Positions 1 through 11,389 of a DNA stretch of 64,000 bases are shown here, piece after piece (position 1 is the first letter of the stretch; each line of letters opens with the position of its first letter). The DNA lies in NCBI GenBank assembly GCA_905221615.1, contig CAJNDT010006025.1, positions 998,078 through 1,062,077 of the forward strand, written 5' to 3'. The translations under genes and the position numbers were made by a program. Below the pieces are notes generated by a model. That model was given only the letters and a program-made list of their open reading frames with translations, was not told where the DNA came from and ran no database searches. This DNA is from Symbiodinium sp. CCMP2592 (Eukaryota > Sar > Dinophyceae > Suessiales > Symbiodiniaceae).

Positions 1-317
1 GTATGGAGATTCAGATATCAATCAGTGATGCCTAATTCGGCTCGTCTTCGGCACCGGGAGTGCGCCTGAGAGCGAGATCTCGGCACAATTCGGGCCTTCA
101 CCTGCGCCGGTCGCGGGATCCCGCCTGCGAGACCGGTTCAACCCGCCCTCGGAGGTGACCTCCGCTCCTCTTGAGCGATGCCTTTCGATGCTACTGCAGC
201 CGATGGTTGACGCGGCAGGCCCAGAGACCCGATAGGGCCCGAGTTTCCCCATCAGCGAGGGCATGTCGTAGAGCCCCAGTTCCCACAGCCGTGAGACCGC
301 GAGATAGAAACAGAGAG

Positions 318-321
318 AAAC

Positions 322-353
<32 letters not shown>

Positions 354-356
354 ATT
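318..356. repeat. GA microsatellite
   Basis: This is an imperfect then perfect run of GA dinucleotides with interspersed AAACAGA words. It makes the overlapping open frames (Arg/Glu and Ser/Leu runs) meaningless as genes. Confidence 0.9.
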
Positions 357-939
357 GGCAGCCAGAGATAGAGATAAAACGGAGATACGCGCATATGTAG
401 TTATGTCAGCATTCTTCATGCTTATCTACTTGTGTTTTCTTTATCTGCACTTTCAATGTATTTATATAGGGCTTGATTTGGACTTCGCGGGTCTTAGCAA
501 TTGTCAGCAATTGTCGGTTTGGGTCGCTGCCGGATGTTCGGTTCAAAGCTTTTCTCAGGCTAGGAAATCCTTTGGGGCCAGAGTATATACTATTTGGGTA
601 CATGGACCCGTAGGGTAGTAGCCGATGCAAAGTCGATAGAGTTTGGAACAGTCGGCGTAAGTTGCTTTAGCATATCCACGTTTATGCCGTAGCTGCCCAT
701 CAGATGGGCGCACATCCCCGCTACAATTATTCAGCAGAAGCCCTATACCCTAAGCCCTCGGTATTCGCAAGACCCCCCCCCCATGACCCTTGATTTTGCT
801 TCCCTCCTGACTTGCCGGCAGTTACATTGAGAAAACCATAACATGCAAGCCTAAGCACTGATGACTTCAATTCAAGGTCTCGCAAGCGCCATATCGCAAA
901 GCATCCGAAAGAGGCCTTCGGGCTACCAAGACACGGTTC

Positions 940-1090
940 AGGGTTTCAGGGGTTTAGGGTTTGGGACGGTTTAGGGTTTGGGACGGTTTAGGGGGTTTAG
1001 GGTTCTGGGCTTTTGGGTTGAGGGCTTAGGGGTTCGGGGCTTTACGGGGTTTGGGGGCTTAAAGTGTTAGGGCCAGGGGTTGGGGGTACG
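940..1090 (+). repeat. degenerate TTTAGGG array
   Basis: Repeated GTTTAGGG, GGGTTTAGG and GGGACGG words occur in head-to-tail order with many substitutions. The unit resembles the plant/alveolate telomere repeat TTTAGGG. It is interstitial: unique sequence lies on both sides. Confidence 0.75.
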
Positions 1091-2035
1091 GAAATTCAAG
1101 ATCGAACAACAGCCCCTCATCGAGTCGGGCTTCATCGGGAACTCAAAGCCGAGCACTTGCTGGTGTAGGTTTAAAGTACAGGGTCTGGGGGTTAGGGCTG
1201 TTTAATACCTACGAGGAACGAATCACTTTGCAAGATCTGACGAAGTTTTGAAAGCACTAGAAAGCGACAGTGTTCACGACCGCTTGAAGCTGTGTACCAC
1301 TGTGAAAACCACAGTATAGATATACGAAGCCTTCAGTTGCCTCAAACTAAGCCTGGAAACGTCCTTTGCACAGGTCCCCACCCGAAGGCCCTTGGCCAAG
1401 TCTCAACCCAAATGAAGACAACTCTTCACCTTCAACCCGAAATCCCATACCACCCCATACCTGACTCCAAAGTCCTTAAGCCCCAAACCAGCCAACCGTT
1501 CGAACACTGCAAAATATGAACTACACCCTATGCCCTTGACCCTAGAACCTTAACCCGATGCCCTAAACCCTAAACCTTAAACCCTAAAGCCGCAACCTCA
1601 TGCCCATAAGCTACACCCTAAACCCCAAATCCTGCAACATTGGCTTCATAGATTACACCCTAAACCCCACACCCCCAAACCCGAATCTCCACACCTGCAG
1701 GGTGGGGTTCCCTGCGAGCCGCTCCCGACTGAAGCCGTAGAGGCCAACACTGGTTTTCTCGGGTTTTTAGGGGTTTTGGGGGTTCAGAGATTGTTTTAGT
1801 ATAGGGCTTGCTGGGGCCTTCAGATTCGAGGAATGTGGGGCGTGGGGGTACCAAGACGTCGTGTAGGTTCGCAGCTTTGGAATGTAGAGATGTTATGGTA
1901 CGTGTGTAGGCTTTGAGGATTGGCAGTAAACGGAGTGTATGGCTCGTTCATTTTTCGGAATCAAGATTTGGTGTTGTTCAATCTCCGTTGCTTATCGGGC
2001 AGCTTAGCAATATGTAAGTATGCGTGTGTAGAATA

Positions 2036-2073
2036 TGTATATATATATATATATACATATATATAGATATACT
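2036..2073. repeat. AT microsatellite
   Basis: A run of alternating A and T is interrupted by ACATAT and AGATAT. Similar tracts recur at about 37768-37800, 39078-39180 and 40423-40520. Confidence 0.85.
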
Positions 2074-2450
2074 TATACATGATTCGTATGCGGCAGACTT
2101 ATTTGGCTCAAAAGTATGTAATTTCGTAAACTAAGTTGAGACGCCTTATGCTCCATTGAACCTGCGTTCTTTTGGTTCAAGCCGTGTTTGATTTAGCTTC
2201 ATCTGCTGGTGATCAGTGCGAAGGAGCAGCAGAGCAGCAGGCACCAATATGTCAGATGTGCTACTCAGGTGTACCACTGTAAGTACATGGTACACTGCAC
2301 TTTGGTTTCCTGAATTAAAAGCCTTTTTGTTAATAAACTTCCTGCAGTGAAAACCTTGAGAGCAACATTCGCATCGTGCCCCTTTGTCGCTCCTATATCC
2401 TAAACCCAAACCCCAAACTCTCACTTTCAATCAAGGCGTGTATCCACCAG

Positions 2451-2494
2451 CACTGCTCTGGAAGCTGCAAAGACGGCAAGCACGGCCCCAAGGG
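2451..2494 (+). CDS. possible short exon, Cys-rich (TSP1-like?)
   Basis: After CCACCAG the + strand reads HCSGSCKDGKHGPK before an AAG|GGG boundary. The CSxSC spacing is the same as in the TSP1 module at 4720-4798 (CSASC). The piece is only about 14 residues long and has no Trp, so it may be chance. No function is assigned. Confidence 0.15.
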
Positions 2495-3134
2495 GCTTAG
2501 GGGGTTGCAGTACGTTCAGCCCGTCAAACTTGCAAGCCCATACATCATAAATTCCTTATGTCTGAGGTAGGCCAATAACTTTTAAACTTCCGACCAGGCC
2601 GTTCTTGGACATGGCTTCTGGTTCTGGTCGAGTATACTCCCAAGAACTGAAATCTGTCCTTCAACAAAGGAGTCGAAATTTAGGTTTTTACAGGTCACCA
2701 AGAACAGCTGAGTCAACACCATAGCCTAGGCCTCAACCCCAACCCCTGGCCGACGAACCCTATCTTCCCGTACTCAAGTCAAAACATAAGTTGTGATAGT
2801 ACTTACGTCCTTATATTACCCCCGCCCCCCTTATGACACCTTGTTTTGTTGGCCAGCCTGCAGATCCCTGTACAATCCCTTCCAAGAATTAAGGCACCTA
2901 TCCCAAGCGCAACCAGGTCTTTAGGCTTAAACCCTAAGCTTTAAACCCCAAACCATAAAGGCCCTTAGCCCTAAACCATAAAAGCCCTAAGCCCTGAAAC
3001 CCTAAACCCAAAAGCCCTGACCCTCGGACCCAATCGTACCGACTCTTCTCCAATATAGCGGCCTTAGTAACTAGAATAGGGGTTCTCTTAAAGGGATCCT
3101 TAAAAGGGGGTCTATAGTAGGATTCTAGAATGTG

Positions 3135-3236
3135 GGGGCCGTAATAGTTAGAAAAGGGTTTTGGGGCTCATTATACTAAAACGACAAGAGGGAACCCCCT
3201 CCAAGATAGTATTGGTAATTATTTAGACCCCTATAG
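3135..3236 (-). repeat. MITE family A copy (GGGGCC terminal inverted repeats)
   Basis: The element reads GGGGGCCGTAATAGTTAGAA ... GGTAATTATTTAGACCCCTATAG, the reverse orientation of the family. The core holds GGTTTTGGGGCTCATTATACTA and a GGAACCCCCTCCAAGATAGTA block. The ends are inverted repeats of about 20 bp. Confidence 0.75.
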
Positions 3237-3411
3237 TAATTTACAAGGCTATGATTGCATGTTCCACCTTCTTCTTCTTCTTCTATCTCAGGCAAGGTCC
3301 TGCAGCACAAAACCCAGGTTGGTGAACTGAACGAACTCCTGCACCCTGAAAATAAAACACCAAGGTGGGGGAAGCTGATCAATGTAACAGTCTTTCTCGC
3401 AAGCCATACTG

Positions 3412-3512
3412 TAGGCCCTTAAATAATTACCAGTACTATTTTGGTGGTTCCTTATTATAATTAGAGTATACTGAGCCCCAAACCCTATTCTAATTGTTCA
3501 GGCCCTTACATT
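3412..3512 (+). repeat. MITE family A copy
   Basis: Starts GGCCCTTAAATAATTACC, with the core CTATTTTGGTGGTTCCTTATTATAA, and ends CCTATTCTAATTGTTCAGGCCC. It lies only about 180 bp from the inverted copy at 3135-3236. Confidence 0.75.
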
Positions 3513-4572
3513 ACACCTTAAACTGGGCCGTTCTTTCACCCTAGTCTGACTCGAGAGCTCCCAAACAAGAATCGGTTACCATTCACAGGAACCACAGAAA
3601 CCCTTTCGTGTACATAAAAAAATCATGACCGTGAGCCCTATGCCCTATAGTCACTAAACCACCCTGACAAAGTATGTCGTCAAATGCTCTCAACAACGAA
3701 TAGTATCCGTCAAAACTTAACGATAATATAAATAAGTATCACAGTTCCAATCGCGGTAATTCCAGTATTGATGTTGATCATAGTTGTTGTGCTACAATTC
3801 TAACTATAAGCCGCTGAAGAGACCCTTAAAGCCCTAAAGCCTACAACAAAAACACAGGAAGCCTAGAAGCCAAAGAAAGAAAAAGCTCAAAGATCCCTTG
3901 GAAGTCAACTTTTGAGAGGAACACTACAGGAACCCGTCTCGTATGCGCACCCCATTGTTTGCACAAGGAACCTGAGCAACCTCACATCATGCACCCTCCA
4001 AATAATAACCAGGCAGTCATAAACTATCTACAGACAGGACAAGCACCCCACCACCCCTTTCAGAAATAATAAGAACCTCAACAAAAGCCAAGCACCGTGA
4101 AAGTAATGAACCGCTGTGAATAAGATTGACAAGAAACCTGATAGTCAACCTGCTGTTATCGTAACCCACAGAGGAGTCCACAACTCTGATAGGAACCCTT
4201 ACTTGTGACACCGTTGAAGATCAAAACTATGTTACTGAGGGGGATTTCATGGCAGGGATAAACACAACACAGCGGAAAGTAGCACAAATCATGAGGATAT
4301 GAGTTAAAATGGCAGCAGTAATCATGAGAAGAAGAACATCATACAACAACGCTTTTACCAAGCCCGGTGTCCTACAACTTCCCATGCCGTCAAGCCTTTG
4401 AAAGCCCTTCTCCGCTCCAAAGGTGGGTATAGATTCTGTTCTTCCGTTCTTCAAGCAAGGAAGCGTCACAAGAACCCCCCCTCTGAATAGGCCAAATTTT
4501 CTTTGACAGTGCCTTAAAAGAACCCCGTTTAATATTACCCGAACCTCGTCAACATTACCCCTTCCCGCAAAG

Positions 4573-4703
4573 CCCCCCCCCCCCCCCCCCCGAAACCCTA
4601 ACCCCTAAACCCTAAACTAAACTCCTAAACCCCAAACTAGACCCCAAAACCCTAAACCCTAACCCCAAACCCTTAAAGCCCCCCCCCCCCCCCCCCCCCC
4701 CTC
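4573..4703 (+). repeat. two poly-C tracts bracketing a CCCTAAA array
   Basis: A run of about 19 C (4573-4591) is followed by about 85 bp of CCCTAAAC-type words and then a run of about 22 C (4679-4701). The TSP1 exon follows directly and TTTAGGG words resume after it. Confidence 0.8.
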
Positions 4704-4719
4704 CCGGCTTTTGACAAAG

Positions 4720-4798
4720 GTGGGGCGACTGGAGCCACTGGAGCGAGTGCTCGGCCAGCTGCTCCGGGGGCGTCGCGAGCCGCTCCAGGGAGGTGCAG
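4720..4798 (+). CDS. exon encoding a thrombospondin type-1 repeat module
   Basis: The + frame starting one base after ACAAAG| reads WGDWSHWSECSASCSGG, followed by V-A-S-R-S-R-E-V-Q. This matches the TSP1 hallmark W-x-x-W-x-x-W-x-x-C-S-x-x-C-x-G-G-x-x-x-R-x-R, with the tryptophan ladder and the arginine pair that stack against it. TSP1 modules occur in secreted or cell-surface adhesion proteins of alveolates and animals. The island is GC-rich. It is preceded by CCCTAAA/poly-C and followed by TTTAGGG repeats, as expected of an exon between repeat-filled introns. The donor could be GAG|GTGCAG (after 4792) or CAG|GGG (4798). Two other frames are also open, so the assignment rests on the motif. 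The frame and family are fairly sure, the exon ends are not. Confidence 0.62.
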
Positions 4799-4799
4799 G

Positions 4800-4850
4800 G
4801 GTTTAAGGTTTAGGGTTTAGGGTCTAGGGGTTTAGGGGTTTAGGGATTAC
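4800..4850 (+). repeat. TTTAGGG-like array after the TSP1 exon
   Basis: The words GGTTTAGGGTTTAGGGTCTAGGGGTTTAGG run directly downstream of the 4720-4798 exon, opposite in orientation to the CCCTAAA words upstream of it. Confidence 0.75.
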
Positions 4851-5865
4851 TTTGATTTCCAGGGTTCGTTTTTTGGGTTTGATTTAAAGGGTATACCAGG
4901 GCTACTGTGATTTTTTGAGGCTTCTTTTAGCATAAAGAGTGCGCGATACAGATTATTATAAGGGGTCGTTTTTGGGGTCCCTTTCTTTCTAGGGTTCTTG
5001 TACAGGGGACTATAGAATATCAACAGCTATACCTACTATACAGATTAGTGTAAGGGCTCCTTTACAGATTGTATAACGTGTATACTAAGCAGACGACAAT
5101 AAGCGTTGCTACATGGTTTTGTTGAGGGTTCCTTGAAGGGTTCTGTTTAGAGTTCGTTTCAGAGTTGTGTCCTTTCTGTTGTTGTTTGGGGGGAGGGGAC
5201 TCTCTGTACGAATTTGGCGTGTTATTTGATACGGTTGTGGGAAACTTTCGGGTTTAGGAAATTTGAGCTGTTCGTTTTATGTTTTATTTGCATTGTGGGT
5301 CGTTGTTCATTGTACGGGGCTGGCCTGGGGTGTGAGGCAGCCCAGAACTGCTGAATCAAGGAGTAGGTCTACTATTGAATCGGGACTCATTAGATTCTGC
5401 CGTCTATAAGATAAAGAATTAGTCATATCTGGGCTCTCTGAATATATGGTGGAATCGAAGTCTCGCCTGGAGAATCCCGATCGATGACCACTCCCCCGAT
5501 AAAGGGTGCTATAGGGGCCTAAACAATTATCAATATTACTTTGGGGGGTTCCTAATTGCGTTTTATGGTTAAAGCAGCTAGTCGCGGTTTAGCTTCCTGT
5601 TGTGTTGGGCTGTCGGTTTTTGCGCAAGGTCTTCGTGTACATGCGTAGGCATTGTTGCAATTCTGTTCTGAAGTTGCAAGGCATCCACAAACAAAGCGGT
5701 CTCAGATCTAGAGCAGAACTTGAACGGGCTTCTCCACTTTAGAGTGTTGGGCCAGTGTTGGGCTTTCGAGTTCAGGTTTGGGAAAACACTTTTCGTCTGG
5801 TCCTCTCGATGCACCTGTTCGTAAACTAGTTTGGGAGTCCGAAAGTACAACCCAGGATTCCAGGA
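4850..5865. other. non-coding stretch
   Basis: Low-GC sequence rich in GGGTTC/GGTTCC words, with half of a MITE family A element at about 5510-5576. The - strand open frame at 5578-5880 has no recognised domain and runs through the possible + exon at 5871-5939. Confidence 0.4.
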
Positions 5866-5870
5866 GGCAG

Positions 5871-5939
5871 GGATTGCCACTCCTCCGCCATGTCGTGCAG
5901 CATGAGGGGATCAAGCCAGATGACCACGGCCAGCGACAT
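5871..5939 (+). CDS. candidate 23-codon exon, unknown product
   Basis: Between GAGGCAG| and |GTGAAC the + strand is open in phase 0. It reads residues such as LLRHVVQHEGIKPDDHGQ, a plausible amphipathic helix plus loop. GC-rich codons and a GT donor support an exon, but no neighbour exon could be joined to it. The pattern faintly resembles an ankyrin-type repeat, which is inference only. Confidence 0.28.
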
Positions 5940-6298
5940 GTGAACTAACCGGGCTGCTATGTTTCTTCATGAAAAGATACTTCAAAGCTATCTTTGTGTA
6001 CGTGGCACTTTGGGATACAGTCTTATTTTCGGGGCATCTACTCCTACCTCCTTTTGGTCTAGTGCTAACCTAGCAGTGTCACTTGGTGTCATCCTCTGGG
6101 TGCTCTGCAGAATTGCAAAGATACAGCTTAGGTTTCGCCAGGATCTTCAGCCCGAAAAAAACAGCGTGACGGTTTAGCCCACCAGACAGAAACTGAATGG
6201 TTTAGGGTTTAGGGTTAATAGTGTTTAAGGTTTAAAGGGTTATCAAGTGCGACCATAAAGGTAATGGAGTTCGTAGGGAAATCCAAGATGGAAAGCAA

Positions 6299-6393
6299 GA
6301 CGTCAGCACCTTCAGCTGCAACTCGGCCGCAAGCCCGAGTCTTCAAGGCATTCCGGCCCCAACACCTACGAAGGCGAAGAAAACTTAAGCCAA
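6299..6393 (+). CDS. candidate exon, unknown product
   Basis: A GC-richer island after GCAAG is open in two + frames. One ends in a stop after A-P-T-P-T-K-A-K-K-T; the other is Arg/Lys/Pro-rich. The frame cannot be chosen from sequence alone. Confidence 0.15.
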
Positions 6394-7896
6394 GTACAAC
6401 TTCAATACCAAGCCCTCAACCTGAAAGCCTGAAACCCAAGCCACCGCAACCCTAGTTCCTACACCCTTCACTGATACATCCTAACCCTAAACCCTATGAG
6501 CCCTAAAGCAAGAAAGCCAGAAAGCGCTCAAACCTAAACTCAAGAGCTTCAAACTCCAAGCGCTTTCGCAGAATCCACACCGAGACATGTTTGTGAAGGT
6601 GCCTTTAAAAGCTTCTACAGGTTTTCAAGGCTTTCCATGACTGATGGGTCGGTAGAGTATCTACTGGCTTGTAGTTTAGAGCACTACAGTACCCTAAACC
6701 CTGAACCCTACAAGGGACCCTAATTCAGAGAAGTCGAGGTCCCATGTGGTTAGGATGGAGGGCTGAAGGGCTTCGGTCTCGAAGCCCGAATCGCTGCAGC
6801 CTTGCAAGCAGCAAGGTAGCTGCCTTTCCGAAATATAGTGATAGAAGCCTGAATCAGTACTAGTACTTGTCCTTGAAGTTCTGAAGGCTCCTCGTCTGAA
6901 TGGTGCTGGCGTTACATCCAGGCACTGGGTAGCATCCCAAACATGATACGTACCTGATGGACGCACTTAAGCACTTAGGCTAGGGCTACTTCAGTTAGCG
7001 CGACGTCCACGCCAGATTCCAGACATCTCCAGGCCATCAGAAACTCACGATGTCGGTTCAATCTGTTATTAAGTGTATGCAGGACTCTTCAGTATCTACC
7101 TACTTCATGTCCGGACACCTTACTTAAGGCCATCTGAAGCTGTACGTTCGCTCCGGTAGGTCTGCAGCTATACCTATTTTCGTCTCCATTGTAGCCCTTA
7201 CTCAAAACACAACCCGACAAGCCCTAACCTAAACCCCCAAACCCCAAGAAACAAGTACCAGCATCATTCTTAGGATAGTTATTCGGTAAATCCCCTGTTC
7301 TAATTATGATGACCAATATCATTCTTAGGATAGTTATTCAAAAAATCCCCTGTTCAAATCATGATGGCCCCGAAAACCCCAGGCCTTCTGGAGCACCCAA
7401 GAGCTGCAATCCGAGGATGCCAACTTCTCACTCGACATCCCAGGATCAGAAGAGAAGGCGGGGTGTTATACGCTTTTGGAATTCTAAAGGCTTTTTTATG
7501 GGTTTATAAGGTTCTGGTTTTAATTTGTTTAAGGGTTTTGTAGGTTCTTTTTTAAACGGGTTTTTTCAGGTTTGTCATGTTGTGATAGGGGTTCATGGGT
7601 TGCAGAGGGATGTTAGGGTTTTGGAGCGTAGGCCTTGGGGTTTGGGGTTCTCTGGGAGTTGCTTTCGGGGTATGGAGAATCAGTCTCAGTATTCTTTCAT
7701 AGTCCCTGTATGCTGATGGTAAAACACAACCCAAAACCTCAACAATGCAGACTTCTAGATACCAACAAAGTAAAGGTCTTATGAACTGAACTTAGACTGC
7801 ATACAATCCTACTCCAACCGCTGAGACCCAGAATCCACAAACTTGAACCCATAAACCCTAAACCGGAAGATGACGGCCCGGATCTTAGGGATTCAG

Positions 7897-7970
7897 TCTT
7901 CGGAGGCTCCTCATGCGGACTTCCGTGCATCGCTAATGGCGCAACTTGCAGCTTTTACCACAGCTGCCAG
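7897..7970 (+). CDS. candidate exon, unknown product
   Basis: This island lies after ATTCAG| and before an AG boundary, with CCCTAAA words upstream and TTTAGGG words downstream. One frame is Ala-rich (F-R-A-S-L-M-A-Q-L-A-A-F). Another is Cys-rich (SSCGLPCIANGATC), which could be the C-terminal half of a TSP1-like module. The choice is unresolved. Confidence 0.2.
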
Positions 7971-8573
7971 ACTGGCTTGAGGGTTTAGGTTTGAAGGCTT
8001 CGATGGTGAGAGTTTATGGCTTAGGGATTTGCAGCTTCGAACGGGTTAAGAGGATGCTTGTAACATTGTAGGGTGTAAGGTTGAGGAGTTGCAGTGTATC
8101 TTACTTTCGGGAGTACGGTTTATGTTTTACACTTGGATGGGGCGCTTCTTTGGCATCCGGTCGGGGACCTCCGTATATTAGGGTTTAGGGGTTCGGGGTT
8201 CACCACCTAGGACCTACTTTCATCCCCAGCCTGCGGAACCTTTGTTTACCTTCCAGGTCCTTGAACGAAGGATCTCAAGTTTTCGGGCCTTCACAAGGAT
8301 CGGTTGTTTTTCCCAAGCGCCCCTATTCTGAATAGACAGTAGAGTGCGTAGCCGAAAGTGGCCTTTAAGATCTGTGAGGACATATCATGTCTTCATAATC
8401 CCAAAGCTTAACCTCTAGAGTTTCTGGGAAGCTGGACAAGCAAGACCGTATACGCTACTGAAGGAGGGTAGCTGTCTTGAGGACACTCCTCCGGCAAACG
8501 TAAGGTTCATGACGTACGGCTTAGGGCTCTTGGATAGCAGGCATATCCCGATTCCTATATCTGTCATATCACC

Positions 8574-8695
8574 AGCTACTTGGAGGTTCATGGGTAGTTA
8601 TAAGTGGTGTCGTAAGCCCCCCAAGAGGAGATATAAGTATAATTAGCCTACTTATAACCCACTCATAGCTGCCCATGCACACTCAAGTAATACTA
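8574..8695. repeat. inverted-repeat element family B
   Basis: Begins CTACTTGGAGGTTCATGGGT and AGTTATAAGT, and ends with a diverged inverse (ACTCATAGCTGCCCATG, CTCAAGTA). The copy at 18391-18506 has the same ends, better preserved. Confidence 0.6.
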
Positions 8696-8879
8696 TTCCT
8701 TTAAGCCTGAGGGTTCCTGAATATCTACACACTAAGCAGACACCAAAAACCCCTTTTCAGCCTATGAAGGCCCCGGCAGAAACCCTCAACCCTAAAGGAC
8801 TAAATTCAGGACCCTACGGTTCCATGGCTCCTGGGCTCCACAGGAGAACAAAGCTTGAAGCCAAGGCTTGCATCAAGCA

Positions 8880-9005
8880 TCTTCGGGATTAGGGGATTAG
8901 GGTTTATAGGGTTTAGGGTTTATTGGGTTTAGGGCTTAGGGTTTATAGGGTTTAGTAGGGTTTATAAGGTTTAGGGTTTCTAAGTTTAGGGTGTAGAGGT
9001 AATCT
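8880..9005 (+). repeat. TTTAGGG-like array
   Basis: More than ten GGGTTTA(T)AGGG words run in tandem, directly after a possible exon scrap (8842-8888) that reads LEAKACIKHLR. Confidence 0.75.
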
Positions 9006-9285
9006 AATTTAGTGCCGAAGGCCCGAGCCCTCCAAGCCACTGCAACACAAACTATCAGACTGTTCATCAAGCCCTCTAGACAGTGAAGCCCTGAAGTTGC
9101 AAGATGTCTTAAGGATGATGCGTGCTACGGTTCTTGGTGCTCGAGCTTCAAGGGCATGAGGGGACTAATGCTCCAACTTACTGGCTTCGACTATATGCCC
9201 TAAACCCTACATCCTAAACCCTAAGCCCTACACCCTAAACCCTAAACCCGAAAGTCTGAAATCGAAACGCATCGAAAGCCCTCAG

Positions 9286-9349
9286 AGACGGAAGTCAAGG
9301 CTCTGGCAGACACACCCACTACCTCTCCACAGCCACTGGCTAGAACGAG
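9286..9349 (+). CDS. candidate exon, unknown product
   Basis: A GC-richer island after CCCTCAG| reads T-E-V-K-A-L-A-D-T-P-T-T-S-P-Q-P-L on the + strand. It lies between a CCCTAAA array (9190-9250) and a TTTAGGG array (9370-9420), the arrangement seen around other exons. No motif is recognised. Confidence 0.2.
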
Positions 9350-10130
9350 ATTGGAGAGCTTCTGCTTTTGCTTTAGGGCTTAGGGTTGAGGGGTTTAGGG
9401 TTGAGGGTAGCGGAATTTTCAGGCTTTTTGAGAGGGTTTCCGAAGGATTTCATGGGATTTGCTCACAAGTTCCAAGGGTTTAATGAGTTGATTTTGGTCC
9501 AGGAGGGGCCCTCGAGTCCAAAGCCCACAATTTCACACCCCCCAAAACTCTCAATGTGAGGGTTCAGGGTTTAGGATTCGTGGTTGAGGGTCTCGGGTTC
9601 AGGGCTTAAGGTTGAGGGTTCAGGATTAGGGTTCAAGGTTTAGAGTTTAGAGTTTAGGATTCAGGCTTTGGGATTTGGGGTCTTGGATAGCGCCGCGCTA
9701 GGGACCTAGCAAAGGATGGAAGTGCGGGGCCTCTTTAAACTTTACGGGGATCCTTTACGAGTTCATAAGGGTACCAACAGAGTTCTAGGGAGGTTTAGAG
9801 TTCTGTGACCCAAAAGTTCCTGTGTAGGAACTCCTTTCAATGCTGTACTATACTACGCCAGACTATACTACACTATACCATAGAGGTGGATATACCCTCA
9901 AAGGTAGCAGAAGTGCCGAGGGTCTGTTGTTTTGAGGAGCACTTGCAGAACTGGGATGCTTGCATTCGAAGGAAAAACTAATAACAGCGCCTGAATATTC
10001 ACCGATCCTATTCGTTAGGTCTCCTTACTATGACTATACTATAAAGGAGCCCAAAACCCTATTCTAATTATCAAGGCCTCTACAGTACAGCTACGATATC
10101 CCTAAACTGAAGCTCAGAGACTCCAATATC

Positions 10131-10212
10131 CCTGGATTAAGGAATATACCTTAAAGTGCAATAGGATCCCTAATATGATATAAGGAATCTTCCTTGATTT
10201 AAAGGGCTGTTG
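10131..10212. repeat. inverted-repeat element family E (TTAAGGAATATACC)
   Basis: GGATTAAGGAATATACCTTAA and the body CAATAGGATCCCTAATATGAT match the copy at 35876-35942. The right end is a diverged inverse repeat. Confidence 0.55.
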
Positions 10213-10252
10213 GAGTCGCCTAAACCCTAAACCCTAACAAAAAGCCCCCCTA

Positions 10253-10350
10253 GGTAGGTCCTTTTAAAGGAATCCTAGGCAGATCCTCTTAAAGGAACCC
10301 TAAGAGTCCCTCTAGATCCCTTTTAAAGGAACCCTGGGTATTCCCTTTTA
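10253..10350. repeat. cluster of CCTTTTAAAGG palindromes
   Basis: Four copies of the self-complementary word CCT(C/T)TTAAAGGA occur at 25-30 bp spacing, each followed by A(A/T)CC(T/C). Single copies of the same word occur throughout 10-18 kb and near 11930, 13560 and 34500. Confidence 0.6.
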
Positions 10351-10388
10351 AAGGGAAGTCTCTGGGAGCCCCGACCCCCGAACTGCAG

Positions 10389-10469
10389 CCCAAGCCGTCC
10401 GATCGAGGCTTCTCCGCACGATGAAGACGGTCGCAAGGATTTGTGAAGTCGGCGCTTCGGCTTCGGCTC
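10389..10469 (+). CDS. candidate exon with canonical GTGAGT donor
   Basis: The 81-bp island between AACTGCAG| and |GTGAGT is open in more than one frame. One reads V-R-S-R-L-L-R-T-M-K-T-V-A-R-I-C-E. Another, with one leading base as in the TSP1 half-exons, reads P-S-R-P-I-E-A-S-P-H-D-E-D-G before a stop. The strong donor and GC content support an exon. The product is unknown. Confidence 0.28.
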
Positions 10470-10973
10470 GTGAGTTGGGGGGTAGGGTTTACGGTTTAGG
10501 ATTCAGGGTTTAGGGTTTGGGGTTTAGAGTACAGGGTGTCGGGTTTAGGGTTCAGGGTTTAGGGTTCAGGGCTTTGGCTTTGGTTTTGGAGGTTACTGTT
10601 TCGAGAAGGTTGGGCGGTGGTCTTGTTGCATTTGATGCGGCTGGTGACTTGTATTTTGTTGGGGCACCGAGCTTGCATAAAGGTTTTTGCCCTCAGCTTC
10701 CGACTCTGGGGGATTAACTTCATATCCCAAGCCCAAAGAGCCCAAAGCCTCATTGTCAAACGCGATTCTGAAACCTCCGCGAGCCCCCAGCCCCAAAATG
10801 GCCTTGAGCCGGAAATCCTAGAATGTTCTCAAGCTTTATCCCCAGCTAGAGGCGGACCCCTGAGAATTCCAAACCCTGATAGCCCTGAAGACCTAGCTAT
10901 ATAGAACCATATAGAACCGCTAATTTTGCAGAACTCTCAACCTTGAGAGCCCTCAGCCCCCGAGGAATCGGCA

Positions 10974-11021
10974 GGCTGCAGAAAGGCGATGAAGCGCTAG
11001 CTGATGCTCTGATAAAGGCAG
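10974..11021 (+). CDS. candidate exon, unknown product
   Basis: After TCGGCAG| the + strand reads LQKGDEALADALIKAG, a helix-like stretch ending at an AGG|GGC boundary. It is not recognised. Confidence 0.25.
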
Positions 11022-11273
11022 GGGCCCTTCCTTCTCTCTACGCGGGACTGTATATGGCCTTTACTTACGAAGTCTTTACTGAGCAACCTTAAAACCCTAA
11101 GCAACTTTGAAATTCTGAGCAACCTTAAAACCCGAAGTGAGTCCTCTAAAGCCCTACTTAAAGGGTCATGGGACCCTAGTTAGGCCTAACTATACTTACA
11201 GCTACTTATGACCCCAATTAGGGGATCCTCCAAGTAGATCCGAAAATTTGAAGCTCTTGGCCATTCCCTCCAG

Positions 11274-11327
11274 GACCACGCGCTCGGCGACTCCTTGCTG
11301 AATGCAGCCCTGGCGCTCCGGACCGAG
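11274..11327 (+). CDS. candidate 18-codon exon
   Basis: Between CCCTCCAG| and |GCTTCG (an AG|GC junction) the phase-0 frame reads DHALGDSLLNAALALRTE. GC-rich third positions support coding. It has the same length (54 bp) and donor type as the island at 13260-13313. Function unknown. Confidence 0.3.
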
Positions 11328-11389
11328 GCTTCGAAAGCCCCTAACCCATAAACCTTAAACTCTAATTTCACACCCTCAACCAAAACCTT

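Larger units (their letters stand above)
1..2440. other. gene-poor stretch with simple and telomere-like repeats
   Basis: No convincing gene is seen here. The first 300 bases are GC-rich without a clear reading frame. A (GA)n microsatellite lies at about 318-356. TTTAGGG-like words run at about 940-1090 and CCCTAAA-like words at about 1550-1680. An AT dinucleotide tract lies at about 2036-2066. One possible exon scrap is at 1695-1738 (a GC-rich island after CTGCAG, ending AG|GC), but it is too short to call. Confidence 0.5.
2500..4565. other. non-coding stretch with two MITE copies
   Basis: No reading frame here looks coding. The stretch holds CCCTAAA-like words at about 2925-3010, two copies of the GGGGCC inverted-repeat element (separate entries), and AT-rich sequence with many CCC(T/A)AA words. 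Short open frames on the - strand at 4017-4211 and 4227-4469 have no recognisable motif. Confidence 0.5.

Noticed and set aside
2098..2113. Possible relic of the dinoflagellate spliced leader (ATTTGGCTCAAAAG)
   Set aside because: Only a partial match to the 3' part of the leader with an extra base, no gene starts after it, and one short match is expected by chance in 64 kb.
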